Origin: Flavobacteriales bacterium
GTDB taxonomy: Bacteria > Bacteroidota > Bacteroidia > Flavobacteriales_F > PHOS-HE28
Length of the DNA stretch: 64,000 nucleotides
Direction: 5' to 3'
NCBI GenBank assembly: GCA_016715995.1
Contig: JADJXF010000026.1
Location: 1-64,000 of the forward strand
Made by a program: the position numbers and the translations under genes. Below are positions 24,084 to 32,502 of the stretch, one piece after another. Positions within the stretch are counted from its first letter, which is position 1. Every line of letters begins with the position of its first letter. Below the pieces are notes generated by a model. The model was not told where the DNA came from. It searched no databases and was given only the letters and a program-made list of their open reading frames with translations.

Positions 24084-24818
24084 TTATTGACGTTGATGCT
24101 CTGAATGGTATGTGCGCAGTTGCTCAAGTAATTGGTCATTGACCTCCTGTATCCCTTGAAGATCAACGTTCACAGTAACTGCATAGTTCGCTAAGATCCA
24201 ATTCCTGAGCTCGTCGTTCTTTAGCGCCTCAACTATGTTCGGATGGATCGGGTTCTTCAGTATTCCGGCATCGAACACGCCGGGATCTTGGAAGGCAAGT
24301 TTTCGCAGTTCGCCCCTATGGCGTTCATAGTAAGCTTGGCCACCATTGATGAATGTCTGATACTTGTTGTACGTTTTGATGATCCTACTTCTTAAAGCTG
24401 GGTCTTTGATCACATTCAAACGCCCTGCGCTCTTCATCTCATCAAAAGTTGTTGTAGTTGGGTTGAACCCGACCGACATGCCCCACTGCTTGGAGAAGTA
24501 ATGATGGATCGAATCTTCAGGAAATGATCCTCCATCAAGGTATTCACATAGTTTCTCCTTTCTCCTGACTTGCTCGTCCGAATCTACTTTCAGCTTGTTT
24601 ATTGATAGCGAGTCAGCTTGAAGGTCAACAATTAGTCCTGATACATACTGTTCCTCCAACTCTCTGTCTTTTGTGTAGTTGTTCCAATTGTTGATCTGCA
24701 AGGCGATCAGGATCCCGATCACCACCAGCACGATCTCGCCGATGGCGTAGAGCAGGTACTTCGAAACTCTGTTCTCTTTGATCATGCGTTGTCTGATATG
24801 GCGGAAGAATTTGATCAT
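24084..24818 (-). CDS. DUF6090 family membrane protein, paralogue 2 (AT-richer)
   Basis: 244 residues from the ATG at 24818 (MIKFFRHIRQRMIKENRV); the frame is open ten codons further to 24848 but those overlap the neighbour. It has the shared helix YAIGEIVLVVIGILIALQI and NNWNNYTKD, then a coil and the family motif TTTFDEMKSAGRLNVI...LRSRIIKTY. By eye its codons after the first ~45 are clearly AT-richer than the rest of the window, while the first 135 bases keep the GC-rich sequence shared by all paralogues. This suggests that its body came from elsewhere or has diverged under a different bias. Confidence 0.85.
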   Translation of the reverse strand: MIKFFRHIRQRMIKENRVSKYLLYAIGEIVLVVIGILIALQINNWNNYTKDRELEEQYVSGLIVDLQADSLSINKLKVDSDEQVRRKEKLCEYLDGGSFPEDSIHHYFSKQWGMSVGFNPTTTTFDEMKSAGRLNVIKDPALRSRIIKTYNKYQTFINGGQAYYERHRGELRKLAFQDPGVFDAGILKNPIHPNIVEALKNDELRNWILANYAVTVNVDLQGIQEVNDQLLEQLRTYHSEHQRQ

Positions 24819-24822
24819 GGTC

Positions 24823-25563
24823 CTATTCAAGGCCATCGGCAAGATCATCCCTGTAGGAAATGAGCATCGGTATCACTTCTGCGATCGCGTCCCGTGATCC
24901 TGCAAAAGCCTTTATCTGTCGGTTCGCTGCATTCATGAAGAGGATCATTCGTGCGCGGAAGGCTTGAGGATCTTCTGCGATCTTCGCGCTTAAAGCCATA
25001 GGGTCCAGTTCTGGATCCATCAGCAGATTGGGTGCTAGGTAGTTCAACCGGCAATCCGTAGCATACTCGATCACCTTCTCAAAACCGAGCTTTACACGCG
25101 TCGACTTATGGTCGTAGATGAACTGCACGGCTTGAGCAACAGTGTCGGGTAATTGCTGCCACAGGTCCGAATTGACGATGCTGTTGAAGGTGGGAGTGGT
25201 CGTGACATAGAAATAGGTGTCCGTTCCCAAGTACCCGATCAGCTGCTTCACATCTGCCGTATCCACATGGCCCCCAGAAGCCATATCATTCATCGCCTTT
25301 TCGCATCTTACGAGCATTCTTTCTGCACCTGCCAGATCGAGGATGTTCTCCTCCATCTTTTCGTTCAGGTCCAAGATCATGGCATCGATCATATCCACCT
25401 GCCTGAGAACGTGTTTCCTGTGTTCGTTCCAATTGTTGATCTGCAAGGCGATCAGGATCCCCACTACCACCAGCAGGATCTCGCCGATGGCATAGACCAG
25501 GTAGCGGGTAAAGCGGTTCTCCTTCAGGAGCCGCTGGCGGATGGAGTTGAATATGCGGGGCAT
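24823..25563 (-). CDS. DUF6090 family membrane protein, paralogue 3
   Basis: 246 residues from MPRIFNSIRQRLLKENRF (ATG 25563). It has the shared helix YAIGEILLVVVGILIALQI and then a divergent helical body with EKMEENILDLAGAERMLVRCEKAMND. The central family motif is weak here (TTTPTFNSIVNSDLW). Only four bases separate its stop from the start of paralogue 2, so co-translation is likely. Function unknown. Body composition is intermediate between paralogue 2 and the GC-rich neighbours. Confidence 0.82.
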   Translation of the reverse strand: MPRIFNSIRQRLLKENRFTRYLVYAIGEILLVVVGILIALQINNWNEHRKHVLRQVDMIDAMILDLNEKMEENILDLAGAERMLVRCEKAMNDMASGGHVDTADVKQLIGYLGTDTYFYVTTTPTFNSIVNSDLWQQLPDTVAQAVQFIYDHKSTRVKLGFEKVIEYATDCRLNYLAPNLLMDPELDPMALSAKIAEDPQAFRARMILFMNAANRQIKAFAGSRDAIAEVIPMLISYRDDLADGLE

Positions 25564-25564
25564 G

Positions 25565-26334
25565 TTAGTTCCGGCTATTGCGTGAACCAAGCTCACTCTC
25601 CAGCTCAATGATCAAGGCCGATGTTCCTTCCCGTAACTGGATGAGATGTGCAATGGCATCGAGATTGATCCACAAATGCGCCGCGCCATTCGCGATATAC
25701 GCCAACCTGTTCATCCTGAGTTCACCAGCCTTCTCACCCATGGACCGTTCAGGAAAGAGATGGGCCGTGGACGGTTCATAGGCCATGATGTTGTTCTGGA
25801 CGGTGAAGGGACCATCCACTGGTGATACCCATGTCATGTTGATCTGAAGCCGCTGCTTCACCAGGTCGTGTTGTGCGTAGTGTTTGACCAGCTTGTCGCG
25901 CAACACCGTGTTCTTGATCAACTTCAAATTGCCCGTGCTGGACAGGTCATCGAAGGTGGATCGTGAAGTGGTGAAGCTCGGGTAGGTACATCCGTGTGAC
26001 AGGTACTCGCTGGTGCATCTCACAATGATCGGGTCCGAAGCCGCAGCGGAGTTCATTGCCTCCGACATGGCGTTGATCGTGGCATTGCCATGTTCAAGAT
26101 CCATTATCGACTTGCCTATGGTCTCGATATCCAGTCGATTCTCCGACAGCAGGCGTTCGAGGTAGTGCGTTTCCTGCTCAGCTGCCTTGCGCTGCTCATT
26201 CCATGTATTGATCGCAACGCGATCAGGATCCCCACCACCACCAGCACAATCTCGCCGATGGCATAGATCAGGTAGCGCGTAAGGCGGTTCTCTTTCAGCA
26301 GCCGCTGGCGGATGGTGTTGAAGATGCGGGGCAT
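25565..26334 (-). pseudogene. DUF6090 paralogue 4, frameshifted
   Basis: The N-terminal part (MPRIFNTIRQRLLKENRL, helix YAIGEIVLVVVGILIAL) runs from 26334, but after IAL the frame reads RSIHGMSS instead of the expected QINTWNEQRK. Comparison with the other five copies shows one base missing between 26213 and 26214 (GATCGCAACG here, GATCTGCAAG-type elsewhere). The remaining body, MDLEHGNATINAMSEAMNS and the motif STFDDLSSTGNLKLIKN...LRDKLVKHY, is intact in the shifted frame down to 25565. It is either a recent frameshift or a sequencing error; with one base restored it would be a normal member of about 256 residues. Confidence 0.82.
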
Positions 26335-26344
26335 GGTCGGTGGG

Positions 26345-27139
26345 TCAGTTATCCTTCAGTTCGGCATCGATCAGCTCCAGGATCTCCTCAATGCTCTTGC
26401 GCAGCGCCTCACTCTGGCGGTTCGCGAAGAGGCTCGCGGAAACCACGGTGGATAGAAGGTCCTCCGTCTCCGGTTGCGCGAAAAATGTTGAAAGGTCAGG
26501 GCTGCGCTTGGAGCGACCGATATCCAGGTTCACCGCGCTCTTCTTGTCGAGCATAATGGTCTGCACCACGTCCAGGCCGCTCCATTTGGCGGCATGGATG
26601 TTCCGCATGGGATAGTACTTTCGAAGGAAGGGCGTATAGACGTTCCTGTTGATGCCGATCCAAGCCACTTCTTCCTCCGTCACCTGCACCACTTCGCTGG
26701 ACCAGGTGGAGAGCTTGCGTCGCAAGGCCAGGTTGCTGATCAGGTAGAGCCGCCCTGCGGTGATCAGGTCGTTGGTCACGGGGTCGAACGTAGGGCTCAC
26801 CGTGGTCCGCGCGATGTAGATCTCTACCGAGTCCGGAACTATCAGGGTGCTATCGTCGTGATAAGCCAGGAGCTGAAGTGATGCACGTGTCATGCTCTCG
26901 CGCATGGAGATCTTGTCATCCAGCTGCACCAGGTTCGAGGTGAACTCATCGCGCAGTTGTTCCAAGGTCTGGATCTCCGCTTTACGCTGATTGCGCTCCT
27001 CCTTCAGCAGGTTCAACTGCAGGGCGATGAGGATCCCTACCACCACCAGGAAGATCTCGCCCACGGCATAGACCAGGTAGCGCGTGAGGCGGTTCTCCTT
27101 CAGGAGCCGCTGGCGGATGGAGCTGAAGATGCGGGGCAT
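26345..27139 (-). CDS. DUF6090 family membrane protein, paralogue 5
   Basis: 264 residues: MPRIFSSIRQRLLKENRL, helix YAVGEIFLVVVGILIALQL, then LNLLKEERNQRKAEIQTLEQL, a predicted coiled coil. The family motif appears as TVSPTFDPVTNDLITAGRL with LRRKLSTWSSEVV. The body ends in a helical segment ILELIDAELKDN, similar to the LIEMIDRELE ending of paralogue 1. It begins directly after the stop of paralogue 6 (TGA then ATG). Function unknown. Confidence 0.85.
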   Translation of the reverse strand: MPRIFSSIRQRLLKENRLTRYLVYAVGEIFLVVVGILIALQLNLLKEERNQRKAEIQTLEQLRDEFTSNLVQLDDKISMRESMTRASLQLLAYHDDSTLIVPDSVEIYIARTTVSPTFDPVTNDLITAGRLYLISNLALRRKLSTWSSEVVQVTEEEVAWIGINRNVYTPFLRKYYPMRNIHAAKWSGLDVVQTIMLDKKSAVNLDIGRSKRSPDLSTFFAQPETEDLLSTVVSASLFANRQSEALRKSIEEILELIDAELKDN

Positions 27140-27928
27140 TCAATGCTTGTTGAGGTCCTCGTCGATCAATGCGATCAGATGCTCCACCGCTTTGTGGGTG
27201 CGTTCGCAATTGCGTCGCATGAGGTGGTTGTTCATGGCGGCCAATTTCAACCCGTTGCGGAAGGTGAGGTCGCGCAGGAGGGCATGGGTCTGCCCCGTGA
27301 GTGTGGCCAATTGCGGAGCGGTGGCGCGCACGTCCGTGATCCGCGTATCGGTCTCGACCCAACGCGCAAGATCGACGAACGGCATCATCTCACGAAGTGC
27401 CGTGGAACGGTCGTAGAGGTAGTAGTCGTACTCGCGCCGCATGTGTTCGACATGGACGGCCAGACCGGCGTATTGCTGAGAAAGGTCCAGCATCGTCGAC
27501 TTGATGGAGTCGTTCTGAATCAGGCTCAAGTTCCCGGAACCAATCAATTCATCCATGGTCTTGGTGCTTGGCACGAACTTCCGCCAAACGAACACCCGCC
27601 AAATGATCGAATCCATCCGATGGACATCCGCTGCGGTGACCGGGTCCTCCATCTTCAACAGCAGCAAGGACGAGGAAACCTTCACATCCCGTTCCTCCAT
27701 GTACGTTCTCAAATTGATCAGGTCCACGTGCAGGTCCGCCTTCAGACCGGTGAGGTACTTGGTCTCCGTTGCCCTGTCCTTACGGGCCAGGTTCCAGGTG
27801 TTCACCTGCAGGGCGATCAAGATCCCAATCACCACCAACAGGATCTCGCCGATGGCATATACCAGGTAGCGGGTCAGGCGGTTCTCTTTCAGCAAGCGCT
27901 GGCGGATGGAGTTGAAGATGCGGGGCAT
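27140..27928 (-). CDS. DUF6090 family membrane protein, paralogue 6 (first gene of the array)
   Basis: 262 residues from the ATG at 27928 (MPRIFNSIRQRLLKENRL); the frame is open to 28066, but that part is antisense to the Yip1-like gene and unlike the paralogues. It has the shared helix YAIGEILLVVIGILIALQV, NTWNLARKDRATETKYLTGL, and the motif STKTMDELIGSGNLSLIQN with SIKSTMLDLSQQY. The C-terminus HLIALIDEDLNKH again resembles the ends of paralogues 1 and 5. As the promoter-proximal copy it may set expression of the whole array. Confidence 0.85.
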   Translation of the reverse strand: MPRIFNSIRQRLLKENRLTRYLVYAIGEILLVVIGILIALQVNTWNLARKDRATETKYLTGLKADLHVDLINLRTYMEERDVKVSSSLLLLKMEDPVTAADVHRMDSIIWRVFVWRKFVPSTKTMDELIGSGNLSLIQNDSIKSTMLDLSQQYAGLAVHVEHMRREYDYYLYDRSTALREMMPFVDLARWVETDTRITDVRATAPQLATLTGQTHALLRDLTFRNGLKLAAMNNHLMRRNCERTHKAVEHLIALIDEDLNKH

Positions 27929-28009
27929 GGCAGGAAGGGTTCCGGCGAATGTCGACAATGGGTCCGTTGCTGGAACGGCCGCGCCGAACTTTGTCATCCA
28001 CCCTCCTCC

Positions 28010-28606
28010 ATGCTCCGCCTCGAACATCTCCTCGCTCGCCGCCTCGCCCACCCGCGCCGCCTGCACAAGGGACTGCGCGACCTCCTGTTCCTCGGTATTG
28101 CGTACAGCCTGGCCATTGTGCTGCTGGCACTGGGAGACGTGGGGCCCGGCATGGCCTCGTGGCTCGCTATACCCGCGGAGGATTACTTCAAATGGGAGCC
28201 GCTTTTCACCACGCCGGTCATCTTCTTCAGTGGTTTGCTTTCAGCGGCAGTCCTGCACCTTCTTGCGCGCTGGCTGGGTGGCACCGGCAGCTTCGAGGAT
28301 ACCGTGGCGCTCATTGGCCCCGCCACGGCATGGGCCACGCTATGCACGTTGATCCCGGATGCTGTAATCGGCATGCTCCTCATCGCAGGGGTCATCGATC
28401 CCACGCGGTGGATGGCCGATATCGTGCGCCCCAGTCCCACGCTCGCGATCATCTGGGTGTACCTGCTGCTCTACGTGGCGGCCTTCGCCTTGCTCTATCC
28501 GATGGTGGCGCGGCTGGTGTATGGACTTGCCGCCAGCAAGGCGCGCGTGGCAGGTTGGCTGGCGTTCATTGTGTATCAGGCCCTGCTCCTGGTCTTCATC
28601 CGGTAA
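28010..28606 (+). CDS. Yip1-like integral membrane protein
   Basis: 198 residues with about five hydrophobic segments (LLFLGIAYSLAIVLLALGDV, PVIFFSGLLSAAVLHLLARW, ATAWATLCTLIPDAVIGMLL, LAIIWVYLLLYVAAFALLYP, GWLAFIVYQALLLVFI). The layout, with a soluble N-terminus (RLEHLLARRLAHPRRLHKGL) and a GSFEDTVALIG loop, resembles bacterial Yip1-domain proteins of unknown role in the inner membrane. The ATG at 28010 is chosen since the long upstream open frame (to 26957) is antisense to the DUF6090 genes. It is divergent from the DUF6090 array, with 81 bases between the starts. Confidence 0.72.
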   Translation: MLRLEHLLARRLAHPRRLHKGLRDLLFLGIAYSLAIVLLALGDVGPGMASWLAIPAEDYFKWEPLFTTPVIFFSGLLSAAVLHLLARWLGGTGSFEDTVALIGPATAWATLCTLIPDAVIGMLLIAGVIDPTRWMADIVRPSPTLAIIWVYLLLYVAAFALLYPMVARLVYGLAASKARVAGWLAFIVYQALLLVFIR

Positions 28607-28693
28607 TCCGGTCGGCCACCACCCCATCAGGCGATGCCGGAGCGCCTCGCGGCGGCTTGGAAGGCTTCGGCCACTGCAAATGCCTCGAAATCC

Positions 28694-28701
28694 TACATTT
28701 G
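28694..28701 (+). promoter_or_regulatory. -7 box for the TPR/ribH unit
   Basis: TACATTTG, an exact TAnnTTTG, 34 bases before the ATG at 28736. Confidence 0.5.
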
Positions 28702-28735
28702 CGCCCCCAAGAACCGCCCTATCGGGCATTCGAAC

Positions 28736-29425
28736 ATGAGCACGAAGCATCCGTCTCCCACCGAAGGCAAAGACCTGGACATCGGCGTGGTGTACACCCG
28801 CACCGAGATGTTCCTGGAGACGCACAAGAAAGCCATCACCATCGCAGCCGTCGGCCTGCTGGTAGTGGTGGCCGGTATCCTCGGCTATCAGAAAGGCATC
28901 GCCGAGCCACGAGCCAAGGAGGCCGCCGACCTGATGTGGAAGGCCGAGTACTACTTCGAGATCGATTCGCTGGACAAGGCGATGAACGGCGATGACCAGT
29001 GGCCCGGTTTCCTCAGCATCGCCGAGGATTTCGGCAGCACCCCCAGCGGCGAGCTGGCCAACTATTACCTCGGCGCCATCTACATGCAGAAAGGCGATTA
29101 CGAAGCGGCCCTCGGCCACTACAAGGAAGCCGACCTCGGCGACGATGTCCTACGCGTGATGGCGGTGGGTGGTCAGGGCGATGCGTTGGTGGAGCTCGAT
29201 CGCGCGGACGAGGCGGTGAAGCTCTTCGAGAAGGCCGCCGGCATGGCCAAGAACGAGTTCACCACACCGATGTACCTGATGAAGGCGGGCATCTTGCACC
29301 AGCAGGCTGGCAACTGGAAGGGCGCCGCGAAAGCCTTCAAGCGGGTGGCCGACGAATTCCCGCTGAGCAGCGATGCGAGCGTGGCGCGCAAATACGCCGG
29401 CTACGCTGAAGCGATGGGCGGCTAG
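28736..29425 (+). CDS. Membrane-anchored tetratricopeptide repeat protein (YfgM-like)
   Basis: 229 residues. A cytoplasmic N-terminal tail (STKHPSPTEGKDLDIG) precedes one membrane helix (AITIAAVGLLVVVAGILGY, about 31-49), then TPR helices in the periplasm (ANYYLGAIYMQKGDYEAALG, RADEAVKLFEKAAG, GNWKGAAKAFKRVADEFP). Proteins of this type precede ribH in many Flavobacteriia and resemble YfgM, which works with periplasmic chaperones. It ends seven bases before ribH, so they share a transcript. The ATG at 28736 is chosen because the upstream frame contains the promoter box. Partner proteins are not indicated by the sequence. Confidence 0.85.
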   Translation: MSTKHPSPTEGKDLDIGVVYTRTEMFLETHKKAITIAAVGLLVVVAGILGYQKGIAEPRAKEAADLMWKAEYYFEIDSLDKAMNGDDQWPGFLSIAEDFGSTPSGELANYYLGAIYMQKGDYEAALGHYKEADLGDDVLRVMAVGGQGDALVELDRADEAVKLFEKAAGMAKNEFTTPMYLMKAGILHQQAGNWKGAAKAFKRVADEFPLSSDASVARKYAGYAEAMGG

Positions 29426-29432
29426 ACGAGCC

Positions 29433-29921
29433 ATGTCAACGGCGAACAAGCATCTTTCGCATTACGACCCAGCCGGCGTCCCCAGTGGCGCCGGTCGTCG
29501 TTTCGCGCTGGTCGTGAGCGAATGGAACAGCGAGGTCACCGATGCGCTGCGGCGCGGCGCGCGTGAGACGTTGCTGAAGCATGGCGTGGTTGAGAGCGAC
29601 ATCGTGGAGCGGTGGGTGCCCGGCAGTTTCGAACTCGCGGCGGGCGCGCAATTCCTGTTGGAGCGCGGCGGGCTGCATGGCGTCATTTGCCTGGGCAGCA
29701 TCGTGCGCGGTGAGACGCCGCACTTCGACTATGTGTGCCATGGCACCACACAAGGCATCATGTCCGTGGGACTCAAGTTCAGCGTGCCCGTCATCTTCGG
29801 CGTGCTCACAGACGATTCGCTTCAACAGGCACGCGACCGCAGCGGGGGCCGCCACGGCAACAAGGGCGTCGATTGCGCCATTGCCGCGCTGAAGATGGCC
29901 GATCTGAAGGCCCAGGGCTGA
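29433..29921 (+). CDS. ribH: 6,7-dimethyl-8-ribityllumazine synthase
   Basis: A 162-residue enzyme for the penultimate step of riboflavin synthesis: condensation of 5-amino-6-ribitylaminouracil with 3,4-dihydroxy-2-butanone 4-phosphate. Family motifs are all present: the substrate strand FALVVSEWNSEVTDAL, VPGSFELAAGAQFL, the loop LGSIVRGETPHFDYVC, and RSGGRHGNKGVDCA near the C-terminus. Length fits the 60-mer capsid-forming type. It follows the TPR gene at seven bases. Other rib genes are not in the window, which is usual in Bacteroidota, where they are scattered. Confidence 0.96.
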   Translation: MSTANKHLSHYDPAGVPSGAGRRFALVVSEWNSEVTDALRRGARETLLKHGVVESDIVERWVPGSFELAAGAQFLLERGGLHGVICLGSIVRGETPHFDYVCHGTTQGIMSVGLKFSVPVIFGVLTDDSLQQARDRSGGRHGNKGVDCAIAALKMADLKAQG

Positions 29922-29950
29922 GCGATCGGTCCAAGCGCGATCTTCGGCGC

Positions 29951-30616
29951 ATGCGTCTCCTCGTTCCACTGCTTTTCATGGCGGCTCAGGCCATCGCGCA
30001 GGAACCGGTGAACCAGCCGCCCTTCCCGGAAGGCCGCAACGGGCCTCGGCTGGGCATCGGCCTGGCCACGCAGACCGCAGGTGGCCTTTTCCAAAATACC
30101 ACCGATATGCTCATCGGCCCGGTGGTGGGCTGGCATTTCGAGGCGCCGCTGCATTGGCAGGTGAGCCTGATGCCCGAGATCCTCTACATGACCAAAGGCT
30201 CGGTGGTGCGCAACCCGACCCTCGGCGTACGAACGCGCAGCACATTCCGCTACCTGGAGGTGCCCCTGCTGGTGAAGATCTCCACGGACCGGCAAGCCGA
30301 TGGGATGTATCTGCTCGCCGGTCCGAGCGCAGGCTACTTCCTCAGCGGCCGATACCAGAGCTGGCTCAACGGCCAGCAGAACACCGACGTCCAGTACGAC
30401 TTGAGCAATAACGAGCGCCGTTTCCAATTCAGCGTGGTGTTCGGCATGGGCATGGAAGGCAATCGCTGGGCATTCGATGTCAGGGCGCAATCGAGCGTGA
30501 CGCCCTTTGACCGGCTCGTTCGCGTGCAGAACCAAGTGTACGCGCTCACCATGGCGTACCGCATGGGCGGCAAGAAGCCGATGAAGAAGGCAGAGGATGA
30601 AGAGGAAATACCCTGA
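29951..30616 (+). CDS. PorT-type outer membrane beta-barrel protein
   Basis: 221 residues with signal peptide (LLVPLLFMAAQAIAQ) and alternating strands typical of the small OMP_b-brl_2/PorT group: RLGIGLATQTAGG, HWQVSLMPEILYMTKGS, STFRYLEVPLLVKIS (the common YLEVPLLLK strand), YLLAGPSAGYFLSG, RFQFSVVFGMGMEG. The C-terminus carries a charged tail (KKPMKKAEDEEEIP). Role is unknown; the name PorT refers to the fold and does not imply the T9SS assembly factor. It is 29 bases downstream of ribH. Confidence 0.8.
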   Translation: MRLLVPLLFMAAQAIAQEPVNQPPFPEGRNGPRLGIGLATQTAGGLFQNTTDMLIGPVVGWHFEAPLHWQVSLMPEILYMTKGSVVRNPTLGVRTRSTFRYLEVPLLVKISTDRQADGMYLLAGPSAGYFLSGRYQSWLNGQQNTDVQYDLSNNERRFQFSVVFGMGMEGNRWAFDVRAQSSVTPFDRLVRVQNQVYALTMAYRMGGKKPMKKAEDEEEIP

Positions 30617-30628
30617 GCAACGCACAGC

Positions 30629-31285
30629 ATGTCCTTCACCACAGCTTCATCTCTGAATCGCATCGGCTTCCACGAGCACCCGCTGCTGAAATGGTACCTG
30701 CTATCCTTCCTGGCGTTCTGGATCGCAACCTTCATCGGCACGCCGGACCGCGCCAACTGGTGGACGGAGAACGCGCTGACCATCCTCTTCATCGTCGGCC
30801 TGGCCCTCTCCTATCGCTCGTTCAAATTCAGCGACGCCAGCTACACGCTAATGTTCGTGTACATCCTGCTGCATGTCTACGGCGCCATGTACACCTATGC
30901 GGAGAACCCGCTGGGCTATTGGCTGAAGGATGCCCTCGGTTGGGAACGCAACCACTATGACCGCATCGTGCATTTCAGCTTCGGCTTCCTGCTCGCCTAT
31001 CCGATGCGCGATTATTTCAAGAACCATTTTCATTGGCCCATGTGGGTGTGCTGGGTGCTGCCAGTGGAGATCACCTTGAGCTTCAGCGCGCTCTACGAGC
31101 TGATCGAATGGGCCGTGGCGGAAGTCTTCTTCCCGGCGCAAGGCCCCGCATACCTGGGCACGCAAGGCGACATCTGGGATGCGCAGAAGGACATGGGGCT
31201 TGCATTCTGCGGGGCGGTGCTGGCGATGGCATTGGTAAGCACGGCAAAGCGGCTCGCCGGGAACCGACGCGGCGATCACGCCTGA
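30629..31285 (+). CDS. DUF2238 (YjdF-like) membrane protein
   Basis: 218 residues with six predicted membrane helices. Family signatures are HPLLKWYLLSFLAFWIAT at the N-terminus, SDASYTLMFVYILLHVYGAM, the conserved RIVHFSFGFLLAYPMRD, and FSALYELIEWAVAEVF followed by GTQGDIWDAQKDMGLAF, where conserved acidic residues, His and Trp face the bilayer. The E. coli relative is YjdF; the function is unknown. It lies 12 bases after the barrel gene and 7 before the next, apparently all co-transcribed. Confidence 0.9.
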   Translation: MSFTTASSLNRIGFHEHPLLKWYLLSFLAFWIATFIGTPDRANWWTENALTILFIVGLALSYRSFKFSDASYTLMFVYILLHVYGAMYTYAENPLGYWLKDALGWERNHYDRIVHFSFGFLLAYPMRDYFKNHFHWPMWVCWVLPVEITLSFSALYELIEWAVAEVFFPAQGPAYLGTQGDIWDAQKDMGLAFCGAVLAMALVSTAKRLAGNRRGDHA

Positions 31286-31292
31286 ACATGCC

Positions 31293-31991
31293 ATGGCTGC
31301 GCGCTTCCTCCTCCTTCTCGGACTCGGCCTGTGCATGTCACCAGCATCCGGCCAATTGGCTATCGGATTCCGTGGCGGTGTCTCCTGGTCGAACATGGAT
31401 TTTCCCAGCGCTGATGAATTGGACACCAGGGCTAGGACCACTCCCTGCTTCGGCCTTGCGCTCAATGCGCCGTTGAGCCTTCGCCTCAGCCTTCAGCCGG
31501 AGCTGGCCTATGTGAATCGCGGCTATCGTCTGTCGTATGAACCGGCGATAGATGATGTCACCGGAGAGCACTGGTCCTTCGATTACGTTGACCTGAACAT
31601 GCTTGCGGTGGTGCGGCTTGGAAATGAGTCCGCGCGGCCGCATTTGCTGATGGGTCCGGCCTTCGGCGTAATGACCGGTGCGCGCTTGCTTACCGAGCGG
31701 GATGGATCACCCTCCGGTGGCTCTGTCATCGATCCGGTCAAACTGCGGCTGAATCGCGCGCAGGCTGGACTCTGTGCAGGTGCCGGATTCACCTTCACCA
31801 CCGGGAGCTCCGTGCTCGTGATCGAATGCCGATACGCGTATGGATTGACGGACGTCTTCGGGAACCTGACGCTGGTGGATGTCAATGGTGTCACGATACG
31901 CGAGCTGAAGGCGTATGACCGGAGCCTCTCGGTGAGCGTCACCTGGCTCATGCCGGTGCCAAAGCGCGCAAGCGAGACAACCGGCGGATGA
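31293..31991 (+). CDS. Outer membrane beta-barrel protein, PorT-like
   Basis: 232 residues. Signal peptide LLLLGLGLCMSPASGQ, then strands of the small barrel family (LAIGFRGGVSWSNMDFP, LSLRLSLQPELAYVNRGY, FDYVDLNMLAVVRLG, AGLCAGAGFTFTTGSSVLVIECRYAYGLTDVF). It resembles the protein encoded at 29951 in layout but not in sequence. Function unknown. It ends four bases before the stop of the convergent DUF4442 gene. Confidence 0.78.
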   Translation: MAARFLLLLGLGLCMSPASGQLAIGFRGGVSWSNMDFPSADELDTRARTTPCFGLALNAPLSLRLSLQPELAYVNRGYRLSYEPAIDDVTGEHWSFDYVDLNMLAVVRLGNESARPHLLMGPAFGVMTGARLLTERDGSPSGGSVIDPVKLRLNRAQAGLCAGAGFTFTTGSSVLVIECRYAYGLTDVFGNLTLVDVNGVTIRELKAYDRSLSVSVTWLMPVPKRASETTGG

Positions 31992-31995
31992 TCGT

Positions 31996-32502
31996 TCACA
32001 GCTTCGTCCGCACCTTGCTCCACGGCTTCACCTGCCAGGTGACCGTGCCCGTGGCGATGTGGTTGCCATCGCTATCGCGCAGCACAACGGTGTTGGTGTA
32101 ATCCACCGAGTCGGCCTCCTGGAGCGGCCGCACCACCTGCTCGTCGATCTCCTGCGCGGTGGGCGCGCTGCTGGCGATGGTGCGCCGCTTCGCCTGGTAG
32201 CGGTACTGCATGCGCAGCTCGCGCATGATCATGCGGTACTGCTTGGGGTCGAGCCGTTCCAATACCGTGAGCCCGCTGCACATCTCGGCCGCAGTGGCCA
32301 GCGCGCACGCATGGATGCCCTTGATGTGGTTGCGGTTGATGCGCCAATACGGCACCTCAACGCTGATGCCCCCCTCCTTCATCGGCACCACACGGAAGCC
32401 GTGGGGCCGATTGAAAGGGATGACATGAGACAGCATCGCATTGGCCCACCAGCACCAGATCCTGGAATGACGGGCGCGTGAAAGCAGCCGGGGCACATTC
32501 AT
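31996..32502 (-). CDS. DUF4442 hotdog-fold protein (thioesterase-like)
   Basis: 168 residues: VPRLLSRARHSRIWCWWANAML, then MKEGGISVEVPYWRINRNHIKGIHACALATAAEMCSG, matching the DUF4442 group of hotdog-fold proteins related to PaaI-type acyl-CoA thioesterases. The conserved N-R-N-H-I-K-G-I-H-A-C segment forms the active site region, with Glu in AAEMC as likely catalytic residue. The substrate is unknown. The ATG at 32502 overlaps the stop of the MazG-like gene by 4 bases (ATGA), so the two are coupled. Confidence 0.82.
   Translation of the reverse strand: MNVPRLLSRARHSRIWCWWANAMLSHVIPFNRPHGFRVVPMKEGGISVEVPYWRINRNHIKGIHACALATAAEMCSGLTVLERLDPKQYRMIMRELRMQYRYQAKRRTIASSAPTAQEIDEQVVRPLQEADSVDYTNTVVLRDSDGNHIATGTVTWQVKPWSKVRTKL

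Noticed and set aside
26957..28009. Upstream extension of the Yip1-like gene by about 350 codons
   Set aside because: Antisense to DUF6090 paralogues 5 and 6; the membrane protein begins naturally at 28010.
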